A stretch of DNA of 64,000 nucleotides from Obelidium mucronatum (lineage: Eukaryota; Chytridiomycota; Chytridiomycetes; Chytridiales; Chytriomycetaceae): assembly GCA_025765595.1 (NCBI GenBank), contig JAIVFH010000092.1:62001-126000 (forward strand), written 5' to 3'. The first letter of the stretch is position 1. The number at the start of each line of letters is the position of its first letter. Below, piece after piece: positions 47,587 to 58,700 of the stretch. The position numbers and the translations under genes are program-made. The notes beneath the pieces were generated by a model. That model had not been told where the DNA came from. It saw nothing but the letters and a program-made list of their open reading frames with translations, and did not search any database.

Positions 47587-48099
47587 TGTTTTTCTTGTGT
47601 TTTGTTGTTTTTTGTTGGTGTGTTGCTGTTGGGGGGATTTCGACTTTTATAGGTTTTTCAGATGTGGCTGGTAGTGCGCTTGCGGTGGAGGAAAGAATCG
47701 CTGTTTTTTTTTATGGTGGCTCCGTTTTTTATTACAGAAACTGGGCTACACACAGTTTTTGAGGCAGAGTCGTTTACACAAGAAAAATTTTGAACCAAAA
47801 CGAGAGACCTGAAGAACTCATCAAATATCACAAACCACCACGACGCGAGAATCAGAGAGAAATGATTATTCGACGTCGTGGATTTCCATTGAGAAATCTC
47901 ACACCACTACCCGTCTCATCCTAAAAAAAAATGGAAAAACCCGCCGTTCTATAGTTGTACTTCTTTTATTATCAGTGAAAAAAACTAAAAAAACGTTGCA
48001 CTTGGATTTTTTTAAATCACAAAAGTTTTATTTCAAGTGTGAATTTTTTTTTTTCATTCGGAAGAGTGTCTTTTCTTTTAATGTCCTTTGCTGTTTTTT
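47587..48099. other. Spacer between tiny-peptide genes 1 and 2
   Basis: It holds the promoter of gene 1 on its left side and otherwise AT-rich sequence with long T runs. It repeats the layout of the next spacer, consistent with tandem duplication of a unit of about 0.7 kb. No further gene seen. Confidence 0.4.
47644..47671 (-). promoter_or_regulatory. TATA box and upstream block of tiny-peptide gene 1
   Basis: On the minus strand TATAAAAG lies about 58 bp upstream of the ATG, directly preceded by the block ACCAGCC(A/T)CATCTGAAAA. The same block and TATA spacing occur upstream of genes 2 and 3, which makes it a shared core promoter. Confidence 0.6.
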
Positions 48100-48292
48100 T
48101 TAAAGACATTCTCCAGACCCAGCAGCGGAACCTTCAACAGGAGTTTCAGTCTCTGGGTCGGTAGGGTCAGCGTCTTGGAAGCACTTGAATTTTTGAATCT
48201 TTTTTTTTATTTCGATGTGTGGATTTTTTTAGAATGTAGGGTCCCGAGAGAAAAACAAATGCGTTGGATGAAATCACCTTGCTGTCGCACAT
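48100..48292 (-). CDS. Tiny acidic peptide gene 2
   Basis: Same plan as gene 1: exon 1 is 15 nt (48292-48278, MCDSK), the intron is 79 bp (48277-48199, GTGATT...AAAAAG), and exon 2 starts IQKFKCFQDADPTDPETE and ends GSGECL, with TAA at 48100-48102. The product is about 37 residues, acidic, with cysteines at positions 2, 11 and next to the C-terminus. The FKCFQD block is shared with gene 1. Codons in the body (GAC, CCA, ACT, GCT) match those of the ribosomal protein genes, which suggests strong expression. Function unknown. Confidence 0.6.
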
Positions 48293-48867
48293 TTTTCTTT
48301 TGGCAGTGGTTTTTTGTTGTCTGTTGTTGTGTTGGGAAGAACGTTTTGATCGCGTGTTTTTTTTTATAGGTTTTTCAGATGAGGCTGGTAGTGCGCGTGT
48401 GCGGTGGAAAGAATCTTTTTGTTGGTGGCTCCGCGTTTTTTTTTTACTGAAACTGGGCTGCGAGGCAGTGCCGTTTTACAGAAAACACCAAAAAATCGAA
48501 CCAAAAAACGAAACCAAAGAATGTGTCATCAAAAATCACAAACCACGTGTGTGAGAATTATTCGGCGTCCAATGCGTCCAATGTGAGTGTGCGTTGATTC
48601 TCATCTAGCGCTTACGTTTGTCACTTTTTTTTCGAATCTCACAACAACAAGCGTTCCGTCTCATCCGTTGTAAATTAGACATTTTTTTGAATAATCCTTA
48701 AACAAAAAACACTTGATGACATGACACAAGATTGAAGACAAAAAAAAAACGTTGGATTGGGGTTTTTTTTGAAAAGTTTTTATTTCCAACAAGGGGAAAC
48801 TAGCGAAAGCGAAAAAAAAAAACGCGTTAGTCTTCTCTCTTTTTTTTCAATTGGCTGTTATTTTTTT
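48293..48867. other. Spacer between tiny-peptide genes 2 and 3
   Basis: AT-rich spacer with T and A runs, repeating features of the previous spacer: the gene 2 promoter on its left and a GTCTCATCC element shared between the spacers. No additional coding sequence seen. Confidence 0.4.
48361..48388 (-). promoter_or_regulatory. TATA box and upstream block of tiny-peptide gene 2
   Basis: TATAAAAA on the minus strand lies about 69 bp before the ATG, preceded by the same ACCAGCCTCATCTGAAAA block as its paralogues. Confidence 0.6.
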
Positions 48868-49430
48868 CAAAGACATTCTCCTGCACCAGAACCTCCAGCA
48901 GCGGGAGTTTCAGCGGGAGCGTCAGTCTCAGTGTCTGGGTCACAAACGCCTGGGTCGGATGGGTCGACTTCTTGGTAAATCTTTTTTTTTTAAAAATAAT
49001 GTGTAAGCAGACATGTCAGTATGAAAAGAAAATTAAAAAAAAAAGTATACAGCGGCATACGTCGGTAAACTCGCAGTATGAAAAGCAAAAAAAAAAAAAA
49101 AGAATATATTATCCCCTTCAGAGATGAGACACCGCCTACAGCGATGAGACCCACCTACAGCGGTAAACTTCTGCCTTCGGCAGATGAGAAGAAAATAAGA
49201 AAGAAATAAAAAAGAATACATCCCCTTCAGGGATATGATCACCGCCTCCGGCGGTGAGACCCGCCTACGGCGGTAAGCTCCTGCCTTCGGCAGCTGAGAA
49301 GAAAATAAGAAAAAAAAAAGAATACACCCTCTTGGGGGATGAAGCACCGCCTCCGGCGGTGTGACCCGCCTACGGCGGTGAGACCCGCCTACGGCTGTAA
49401 GCGTGTTCATACCCCGATTCTTCCGCTCAT
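48868..49430 (-). CDS. Tiny acidic peptide gene 3, intron filled by a hairpin array
   Basis: Exon 1 is 18 nt (49430-49413, MSGRIG) and resembles exon 1 of gene 1 in sequence and flanks. The intron is 432 bp (49412-48981, GTATGA...AAAAAG), against 79-109 bp in the paralogues, and the extra length is mostly the GC-rich hairpin array at 49,100-49,408. Exon 2 starts IYQEVDPSDPGVCDPDTE and ends GAGECL, with TGA at 48868-48870. The product is about 43 residues, with a longer Ala/Pro/Gly segment before the GECL end and without the FKCFQD block. It is divergent from hydrolase copy 2 (start 49726). Function unknown. Confidence 0.55.
49100..49408 (-). repeat. GC-rich mini-hairpin array A, three units
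   Basis: About three units of roughly 100 bp. Read on the minus strand, each contains perfect or near-perfect palindromes with 5-6 bp stems and 3-nt loops: CTGCC-GAA-GGCAG, CCGCC-GTA-GGCGG, CCGCC-GGA-GGCGG and a CCC-GAA-GGG type, followed by a T-rich run. It lies inside the intron of tiny-peptide gene 3, in that gene's sense orientation. Confidence 0.85.
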
Positions 49431-49495
49431 TTTTTTTCTGTCTTGTTGTTGTTGTTGTTGGGGGGACTCGGAAGTGATCGTTCTCTCTTTTTTTT

Positions 49496-49528
49496 TTATA
49501 TACGTTTATTTTCAGATGAGGCTGGTTG
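49496..49528 (-). promoter_or_regulatory. TATA box and upstream block of tiny-peptide gene 3
   Basis: A TATATAAA-type box lies about 66-73 bp upstream of the ATG, preceded by a slightly diverged copy of the shared block (ACCAGCCTCATCTGAAAA). Confidence 0.5.
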
Positions 49529-49725
49529 TACAGACAGGCACTTGGCGAAGAACATTATTTTTTTGGTTTACCAAAAAACTGGGTGGCACGGTTATATTAA
49601 CTTGAGGCCGCGCATGAAAGCCATGGCATATCAAAAACAAAAAAAAACAAAAAGAATTGACCAAGAATACGTTAGCGATTCGTGTACAATACTTTTGCAT
49701 GTAAATATTTACAAATAATAAAAAT

Positions 49726-52700
49726 ATGGAAACTGCTATTTCCACACTTGTGCCAACCTTGGCAGTTGTTGCTACCGCACTCGTAGCATTGTATCTCTAC
49801 TTTGTACGCAAAGGCCCAGCCTTCAGCGCAAAGTGCAAGTTCTTTGGACTCAATCCCCCGCCCAAGCCGCCCGTTGTAGGCTTCACAGCCGATGGCTTCC
49901 ACTCGCTGCGAGCCAAACTCGCGCAAGGGTTTCTGGACGGCGACGATCTCGGCAGCCAGCTGGCAGTGTACGGTAAGGGAAGGAAGGGATCGAGAGGAGA
50001 GAGAAAGAGAGAGTTAACAACTTCAACTGTTCCCAGTCGACGGCCGCCTTGTCGCCGACTTGGCCGCAGGGTTCACAGACCGCCGCTTCCGCACGGCGTA
50101 CGCGCAGGACACGCTGCAGCTCGTGTTTTCGACGTCGAAGCTTGTGACGTCGGCGGTCGTTGCGCATTTAATCAACACGGGGCGGCTGTCGCTCGACGGA
50201 TCGAATCGCGCAATTGTGGCCGGAGTTCGGCGGCGGCGGCAAGGAAAAAGTGACGCTCGGCCAGCTGCTTGCGCACCGCGGCGGCGTCGCGTTTCTCGAC
50301 GGGGCGCGCGTGGCGACGCCCGAGGAGCTGCGCGACTTGGATTGTCTGGCGGCGAAGATTGGCGGGCAGGCGCACAACTTTGGGGGCGCGGAAGTGTCCG
50401 CGTACCACGCAGTGTCGCGCGGCTGGTTCCTCAACGAAGTCGTAAGGCGCGCCACGGGCGGGAAAACAGTCAGAGACATCATGTACGACGAGATTACCCC
50501 GCTGCTCAACAGGGGAAACACTACGGGCACCCCCTTCGAATTCAACTACGGCATCCCTGACTCCCCACAAGAACTGCACGACGCCATCTCTTCGCGTCTC
50601 GTCAAACTAGACGGATACACTCCCTTCCAGAAAATGTTTTTTGTTCTTGTTCCTTCCTTCATCTTGAAACGATGCGGTCTCTTTCCAGTCCCTCAAAGTT
50701 TAATCAATGCTTACACCAAACAAGGTTCTCCTCCAAACAAGTCGCTTTTTAAATCAGGGCCTGATTTCATGGGTCGTGAAAGCGAGTTTCCTTGGAGTTA
50801 TAACGACGACGTTCTTTTGTCTACTCAATCTCCTTCTTTTTGTTGCTTGACCAATGCTAGATCTCTTGCCAGGCTTTTGGAGATGTTGAGGAGGAGTGAA
50901 TTTGGTCATGATGATGGTGTGTACTGATCTGATCATCCCCGAAGGGGATGTATTCTTTTTTTTTTTTTGCTTTCTTTAATCTTCTTTTCATACTGCCGAA
51001 GGCAGGTGTTTACCGCCGTAGGCGGGTCCCATCGCCGGAGGCGGTGTTTTATCTCCGCCGGAGGCGGTGCATCATCCCCGAAGGAGATGTATTCTTTTTT
51101 TTTTTTTCTTTAATTTTCTTGTCATACTGCCGAAGGCAGGAGTTTACCGCCGTAGGCGGGTCCCACCGCCGGAGGCGGTGTTTCATCTCCGCCGGAGGCG
51201 GTGCATCATTCCCGAAGGGGATGTATTCTTTTTTTTCTTTTTCTTTTCTTTTTCTTGTCATACTGCCGAAGGAGTGTACCGCTGTAGGCGGGTCCCACCG
51301 CCGGAGGCGGTGTTTCATCTCCGCTGGAGGCGGTGCATCATCCCCGAAGGGGATATATTCTTTTTCTTTTCTTGTTCTTGTCATACTGCTAAAGGCAGGA
51401 GTTTACCGCCGTAGGCGGGTCCCTCCGCCGGAGGCGGTATCTCATCCCCGAAGATACCACATGGGGATGTATTCTTTTTTTTTCTCTCTTTTTTTTTCTT
51501 CTTCTCATACTGCCGAAGGCAGGAGTTCACTGCCGGAGGCGGTATCTCCTCCCGAAGTGGATGTTTTCTTTTTTCCTTCTTTTTTTTTTCATACTGCCGA
51601 CCACCGCTGGAGGCGGTGCATCATCCCCGAAGGGGGTGTTCACATCCCCGAAGGGGATTTATTCTTTTTTTTTTGCTTTCTTTTATTTTCTTTTCATACT
51701 GCCAAAGGCAGGAATTTACCGCCGTAGGCGGGTCCCACCGCCGGAGGCGGTGTTTTATCTCCGCCGGAGGCGGTGCATCATCCCCGAAGGGGGTGTTCAC
51801 ATCCCCGAAGGGGATGTCCAGACGCGTTCCAGTTTCCACCAATCAGATTTGTATTCCACCCGCGCCACATCCCCAATCCCATCCACAAGTCTCACTATCA
51901 ATCATATATCCATATGTTGATTACTTTATCTTGTTAGTTGTATAGATGGAAGGGTAATGTGTCCCAGGTAAATACTTACGCGTTCTGACGCAACACAATA
52001 AATAAACCTTCCCTTTTATATCCATTCGGCTTGTATTCTAATTCCATCTAACACCTCCCCTCAAGGTGAATGGCTATATAATACACCCCAGAGTAATGAG
52101 CATATTTACAATATCTACAATTTAATACTCTATCGATCACAGGTGTCCAACTAAAATGGCTTAAAAGATTAATAGGAGTTGCACCTATCACCTGTTCTCA
52201 ATTATTATACAATAAAAACCTTTGCGGACAAAATATTATATAATAGGCGCTTCAGAATCTACGTTCCGTAAAAGCCGGTATCATGCTTTCAAGCTTCAAA
52301 TCAGCTAGCGATCTCATTCCCATCAACGCCACTATCTTTCTGTGCTGCTTCACAGGTAAGGCTTTTGTTAGAATGTCCGCGATCATATCTTCTGTTGGAC
52401 AATAGATAAGCTCAACGTTCTTCTTCTTTAGATGGTCCCGAAGGAAACTCGCTCTGATGTCGATGTGCTTCATCATCTTATGATGCACTGGGTTTGTCGC
52501 CACTGCGATCGTTGACATGTTGTCTTGTCCAATCACAGTTGGTCCTTTTAAGGGAAAACCCACCTCTTCTAATGTTTGTCTGTACCACAGCGCTTCTTTG
52601 ATTCCTTCTGCCAATGCATAGAATTCCGCCTCGGTCGACGAGAGGGCTACTACCGATTGCTTCTTACTGAACCAGGAGACGATGCCGCCTGCCATCATGA

Positions 52701-55700
52701 AAAGGTAACCCGATCTGGATTTCCTCCCCTTTTCCATAGCATAACTAGCGTCTGCAAACCCTTTTAGGTCTTTCGTCAATTGAATCAGGAAATCATCGAA
52801 TGCATCGTCTGTTGGGAATACTATGGGCGGCAACGCGGACTTCTGATAGAAAATCCCATGGTCCCAAGATCCTCTCAGATACCTACACAAGTGCAACACG
52901 GCTTTCCACTCGTGTTCAGTTGCGTCATTCTGGTACTGCGATAGTGTGTGTACAGCGTGTACTATGTCCGGTCGAGATATCGTAGCTAAGTACATCATAC
53001 TCATTACCGCTGTGCGATACTCACTATTCTTCTCTTTATTCAGAGTCGGGCTGGTTTCTACTCTAACCCATCCTTCTGACATCGGCGAAAGTTTTATTTC
53101 AATCGGCATCTCTTTGCCGTTGATAGTTCTATTCCACATTTTCATTCGCATAAGTAAGTCTCTCGTGTACTTTGGTTGCCCAATCCACGTTCCTTCATAC
53201 TTATCGTTATTTATTTTCTCGACTTGTAGACCGATGACGTGTTTCGCCTCGCCTAAATCTTTTACTTCGAAACGATCCTTCATCAACGCTTTCAATTCTT
53301 CAATTGTCTCTCTGTCGGAGCTCATGAATATGAAATCATCGACGTAAACCATTACGAATATTTTCTTTTCTTTATCGTATTTGTGGAATAAACATGAGTC
53401 TTTAACGCTTTGTATATAACCTTTATCCAATAGATATTTTGTTAACACATCGTTCCACTCTTTCGCTGATTGGTGTAAACCATAAAGCGATCTATAGATT
53501 TCGCATACGAGGCTCTCACCCGATTCATCGTACTGCGGGAAACCTTCAGGGCAGAACATAAAATTCCTTTCCTGTAAGTCCCCATATAGAAATGCTACTG
53601 ACACGTCCATTTGTGCTATGAACCAGTCATTCATTTCCGAAAGCGCAACCATCATTCTCAAGGTCTCTTTTCTTATTACAGGTGCGAACGTTTCTTTGTA
53701 GTCCACCCCATATTCCTGCGTGTTCCCCATCGCGACTAATCTCGCCTTGAACTTTAGCAGGCACCCATTTTCTATATCCAATTTATAATCAAATACCCAT
53801 TTACTTCTTAATAGTTTCTTTCCCGGAGGTACATTGGATCTCTTTAAATATCCAAATGTGTTCCTTTCAAAATGTGAGTTCATCTCCGCCTTTTGGGCTT
53901 CCAACCACTTTAACCAGTATTTTGACTTTTTCGCTTGCGCGAGTGTCTTCGGTACAGGTTCTAGGTCATCGATGTCTATTCTCTCATCCGGGAATGGGTT
54001 CGGGTTTGCGAACGGCTTTATTGATTCAACAACTGCCGCTGTCACCATACTTTCGATTATTGGATCAGTTAAGAAAGCTCTAATTCTCATTATGTCCTTT
54101 CTTTTCACTCTTCGTTTAATTCTTTTCTCTAGCTTCTTCCTGAAACCTTTGTCAGTTGGAAGACTGTCTTCGATCTTTTGTTGGACCATCAGTTTCAGTT
54201 TACCCAACTTTTCGGTCTCGCCTTTCGATCGCAGGCTCTTCGCGATACCCCATTTATTCAAAACTTCTTCCAAACCTTCGGGGTCCCATTGGATCCTATT
54301 TATTTTCTCAGGTTTGACTTCATTTTCAATCATCGGATCCCAATCTATTGTTGGTCTCCTTTTCTCTTTATCCCCTTCCTCCTCATCCGATGATTCGTCG
54401 CTAATCTCAGGATCTGAGTCATCGTCATCATCTTCTAGGAGTTTAGGCATCACTTCATCGGAGGCATCTGGGATGATTAGCTCTGGCGCTAATTCAATCA
54501 GACCATCAATTGTCTCATCCATCGTGAGTTCCTCTTTATTTGTTTCGATTCCTTCTTTAGTTGTTGACATTTCTTCTGTTGTCTCAGATGTCACTTCAAC
54601 TATTTCTGGATCATCAGGGGATGTCAACTCATTCCTCCCCTGAATTGAATCATCAAGTGGACCTCTCGATCGGAGGTTATATCGATTCAGTTCTTGGGGT
54701 TCTTCGTCCTCAATTACCGTCTCCGCTTGCACCTCGTCTTGTCTCCAGACGTTGTCTCTATCCTGTTCTGTTGGAACTGGATGACTCGGCGCATAGTGTG
54801 CCATTGGATCAGATAAGTTTACTAATTCGTTTTTACTTCTTACTAATCCTGGGAATCTATCTCTGTGTGCTATTAGGTGGAAACACGATGTAATTCTTCG
54901 CGCTTTCAAATCATACACACGATATACGATGTTCCCTTCCATGCCAAGGAATATTCCCGGTGAGCCCCTATTTTCCCATTTACCATCCCGCTTATCGGGG
55001 TCTTGATAAATAGTGACTTGGCACCCAAACGGTAATTCTCTCGCAAGGTTCGCTGGTTTTCCCTCCCATAGCATATACGGTGAGGTTATTTCTTTATTCG
55101 GGTATCCCGCCTGTTTGTGAATCAAACGGTTTCTTATGCGCATGTAATATTCTGCTGCATATTTTATCATGTTTTTCGGTAATCGCGAGTGAATTAACAT
55201 TGTTATCACTCCGTCTTTTAGGGATTGAACCAGCCGTTCTATCAGCCCATTCAATTCTTTTGTGTATGGCGGGCTTGTCACGTAGTTGGGCGCTATTGGT
55301 CTTTTCGCGCTCAATTCAAACTGACTTTTCAAGCTACTATTTATTATTTCGGAACCTTCATCGGTATGGATCCCCCCAATTTGTTTATCAAATTTCTGTT
55401 CCCATTTTAACAGTATTTCTACCATTCGAGGTACTATGTCGTCTTTCCCTCTACAGAATAGAACCGCTCCCATTCGCGACCATTCATCGCACAATATTAT
55501 CATGTATTTTTCCCTATTTGGTGTTTCACATGGTAGTAATATTGAGTCTGCGTGTATTATTTCTAATAAACGCGTCGCTTTACCATCAATTCTACTGGTA
55601 ATCGGATCTCTCCTTATTTTACCAATTGCACAACTAACACAACCCGTTTTGGTTCCTATTTCCCTCTGAGGTTTGTCATTTGTTTTCTTTACATGATTCA

Positions 55701-58700
55701 CTTCAACTCCCACAACTACACCAGCGCTAATAGAATTCTTTATTAAAGCAGGTGACAAATGAGCGAAACAATGTAAATCTTCAAGATTAATCATTTTCCT
55801 CTTCCCCCTTTTACTCTTTTCGCTGGGGGCGTCATCTCTTTCAATTTGGTCTGTTTTTGGTGAGTTTAGTTTCCGTTCTTTCATGGAAGCTATACGACAA
55901 ATTAACTCTTTTCTTACTTCGCTTTCCGCGTTTGGTGGGACGTGGCTTGCTCTGTCCGCCAACAACGAGTTTTCAATTTCCAAACCAGGCTTCAAGTGGT
56001 TGATCAGGAAATCAGCGTCCTTTCTGCTGGAGGCCATAGCAGGAGAATCGCTCGCGTTATCGATATCAAATAGTCGGTTCAGTTCCTCCTCCATCTCTTT
56101 GTCTGTGGGTTCGACAAATTCTGGGTTAATCATGAAATATTCAGAAGTAAGCGAATATTCATTACCTTTCAATTTCTTTTCCGCTTGATCCATTTCAATA
56201 ACATGTTTCAGCGTCGCGATGGTTACTGGATCCATTATCTCCAACATTGTCTTAGGAGATTCCACCGCTTCGGCTGGAAGCATCGAATATTCGCCTCCTT
56301 TAACTCGTTGAGCAATTCTTACCCAACTATTAGGATTACTGGCTTTCGAGTGATACATTCCAGTTGCAGTTGTGTACACGTTTCCACCTTCAGTGTCTAA
56401 ATATGTACCAATTGAAAATAAGTTCTCAGTAAGTGTCTTTATCATTCGCACTTCTTTTAACTTAAATTTCTTACCATTAATCTTTTGAATAATTTCAGCG
56501 ATCGCGTAGACCTTCGAAGAATTATTCGAGATTCCAGTCACTGTCTGATTCTGGACATGGCGAATATTAGTTATTCTCGCACCAACAGGTAAGGGTTCTT
56601 TGTATCCATGTACCTGTGCCCCGCTATCAGCAGTTGTCTTAATCTTTCCAGAGTTATTTTCATCGTCGCCCAGACTCATGATTACATCTCCATGTTCATC
56701 AACGTCAGAATGGTTATTCTCAGAATTTCCATTATCGGGTTTCGAATCCAATTCAGTAATTCCAAGACGCTTCATTATGCTCTTGAATTTTACTTCTCTC
56801 TTTGACGGTGGTTTTGGTGAGTCGTCTTCTCCGTCATCGGTTTCTTCGTCGTTTTCCATCTCTTCGTCATCAGTTTTGCATGACTTGAGTTTCTTCTTCG
56901 ACTGTCCCAATAACTTTTCTTTTAATTGCTGAAGTTTTGACATTTGCTTCTCCAGATTTGCTAGTTGCGAATCATCGGATTTACGCTTCTTGTCAACCCA
57001 CTTCGTTGTTCCATTCTTTCCAAAACCTCCACTTTTGTTTCCAGCGTCTTCGTCTCCATTTGTTTTGGACTTTGGACGGCACGGACACATTTGACGTAAG
57101 TTACAGTTCTTCGCATGCTCTTGACGCGATTCACCTTTCTTAGTGTTTGGACACAGGGTACGCCAGTAGCAGTCTTTCTCCGCTTCGTATCTCCCATGCC
57201 AAGAACACCAGTGCTTTCGCGATTCAGAAGGCTTTGGTCCATCGCTCTTCGGGTTAGTCGACAATCCTTTCATTGCCTTTTTCTTTCCCTTTGACAGCGA
57301 TGATTCCTTTTCGTCTTCAGAATCCGAATCAAGTCCAGCGCGTTTACGTTCAAGAACATAATTCGACTTAGCAGTAGCGTATTCTCCCGAAAGTCTATCA
57401 GGTGTGTACACTCCCTCTTCGTCAGCAATTAATCTTTGACACAAAGTTTGGAAATGGTGTCCATGAGCGCGGTCAGTGTTAATCACTTCGCTCATCGCCA
57501 TTCTAAAATTCGCATTCATTCGATGAATTATATCTGTGAATGACGAATCACTCAGCGGTCGGTTCGGGTGAGTCATTCTTGTTGCTCTCCAAACATCCTT
57601 CGCGATACTAATCACTTCATCCGGATCCTTAAAATCCTTTCTTAGCATCTGTGATTTTACCACTGACAGATTCTGAATTACATCCCGATCCGAGAATTTC
57701 AATGCCGCTGCCTTTACCCGATCATAGATTTCTTGGATTGATTTACAATCCTCGGTTTCTTTAATCCAGGTATCGTCCATATATTTCGGAGATCGAATCT
57801 CTTTAATATTCTTGAACTGTGCAGCTAGTAGCGATTCCAGTGACTTGTTGTGACGTTCATCAGCCTTCTGCTGCTCTTCGAACATTGCAACTTCCACTTT
57901 CTGGTCAGTTTCGAGTTCTTCTTTCATTTTCTTAACCCGAATCATTTCCACTTTGATACTAATCTCCTTTTCGACTTCTGATGGATAGTCAAATTCAATT
58001 TGTTTTCCATCGTCCATCGGGTCAGTATCTACCACTTTTGTACATTTTAACTTCTCATCTGCTTTCTTAGACCACTTGAAATATCTCGGGAATAGTGCTT
58101 TCGCTTTCGCATATTCTTCCCTCATTTCAAGTTCTCCAATCTCGCGATCGAAAAGTTTTCGCTTTTCAGCGTGTTCTCTCAATAAACTCTCCTTGGATTT
58201 AATAACCTTTTTCTCCAAATCAAACTTGGGTTTGTCATTATCCATCTGGAGCATTTCGTTGATTCGTGGCAATACGCCAGCCTCAATCAAACTTCTGACC
58301 CACTCAGCTGCTTGAAGCTTACTGCTTCCATGACGCAACTGGATAGTCTTGTGGTTTGTGTTCATTTTGTCTTTTCGTCTTGCACAGTTATCACTTTGAT
58401 CGCTATTTTCTACCTTCTTAGTATTCTCCAAAGAGCTATACTTATTAGGTGACAAAATATTATCGATCATCTATTGACAATTTGCAAGTTTGTTTGACAA
58501 TTTCGAACACTTCTCCTGGTCGCGATCACCAGGTTTTCAGTTCTAGGCCCATTACGCAGCCATCTATATGTTGGAATCTGCGGTCACGATCCCAATAAAG
58601 CTCTTAATATTTATGTTAATAGTGTTATGTGACTTGTGGATTTCGTTGGAAAAACTTATTGTTTATTTCTTCTTTGTATTCTCCAGACGCGTTCCAGTTT

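Noticed and set aside
49100..51816. Hairpin arrays as a CRISPR array or a tRNA cluster
   Set aside because: There are no regular unique spacers, the palindromes are only 13-17 bp, and no cloverleaf or conserved tRNA boxes are present.
50948..51945. Long open frames running through array B1 on both strands
   Set aside because: They are by-products of a short GC-rich repeat read in phase; the peptides are repeats of Arg/Pro/Phe with no protein-like character.
53834..54643. 269-codon plus-strand frame inside the retrotransposon
   Set aside because: It is antisense to the integrase/RT frame, Ser/Phe-rich and low complexity, typical of a shadow frame.
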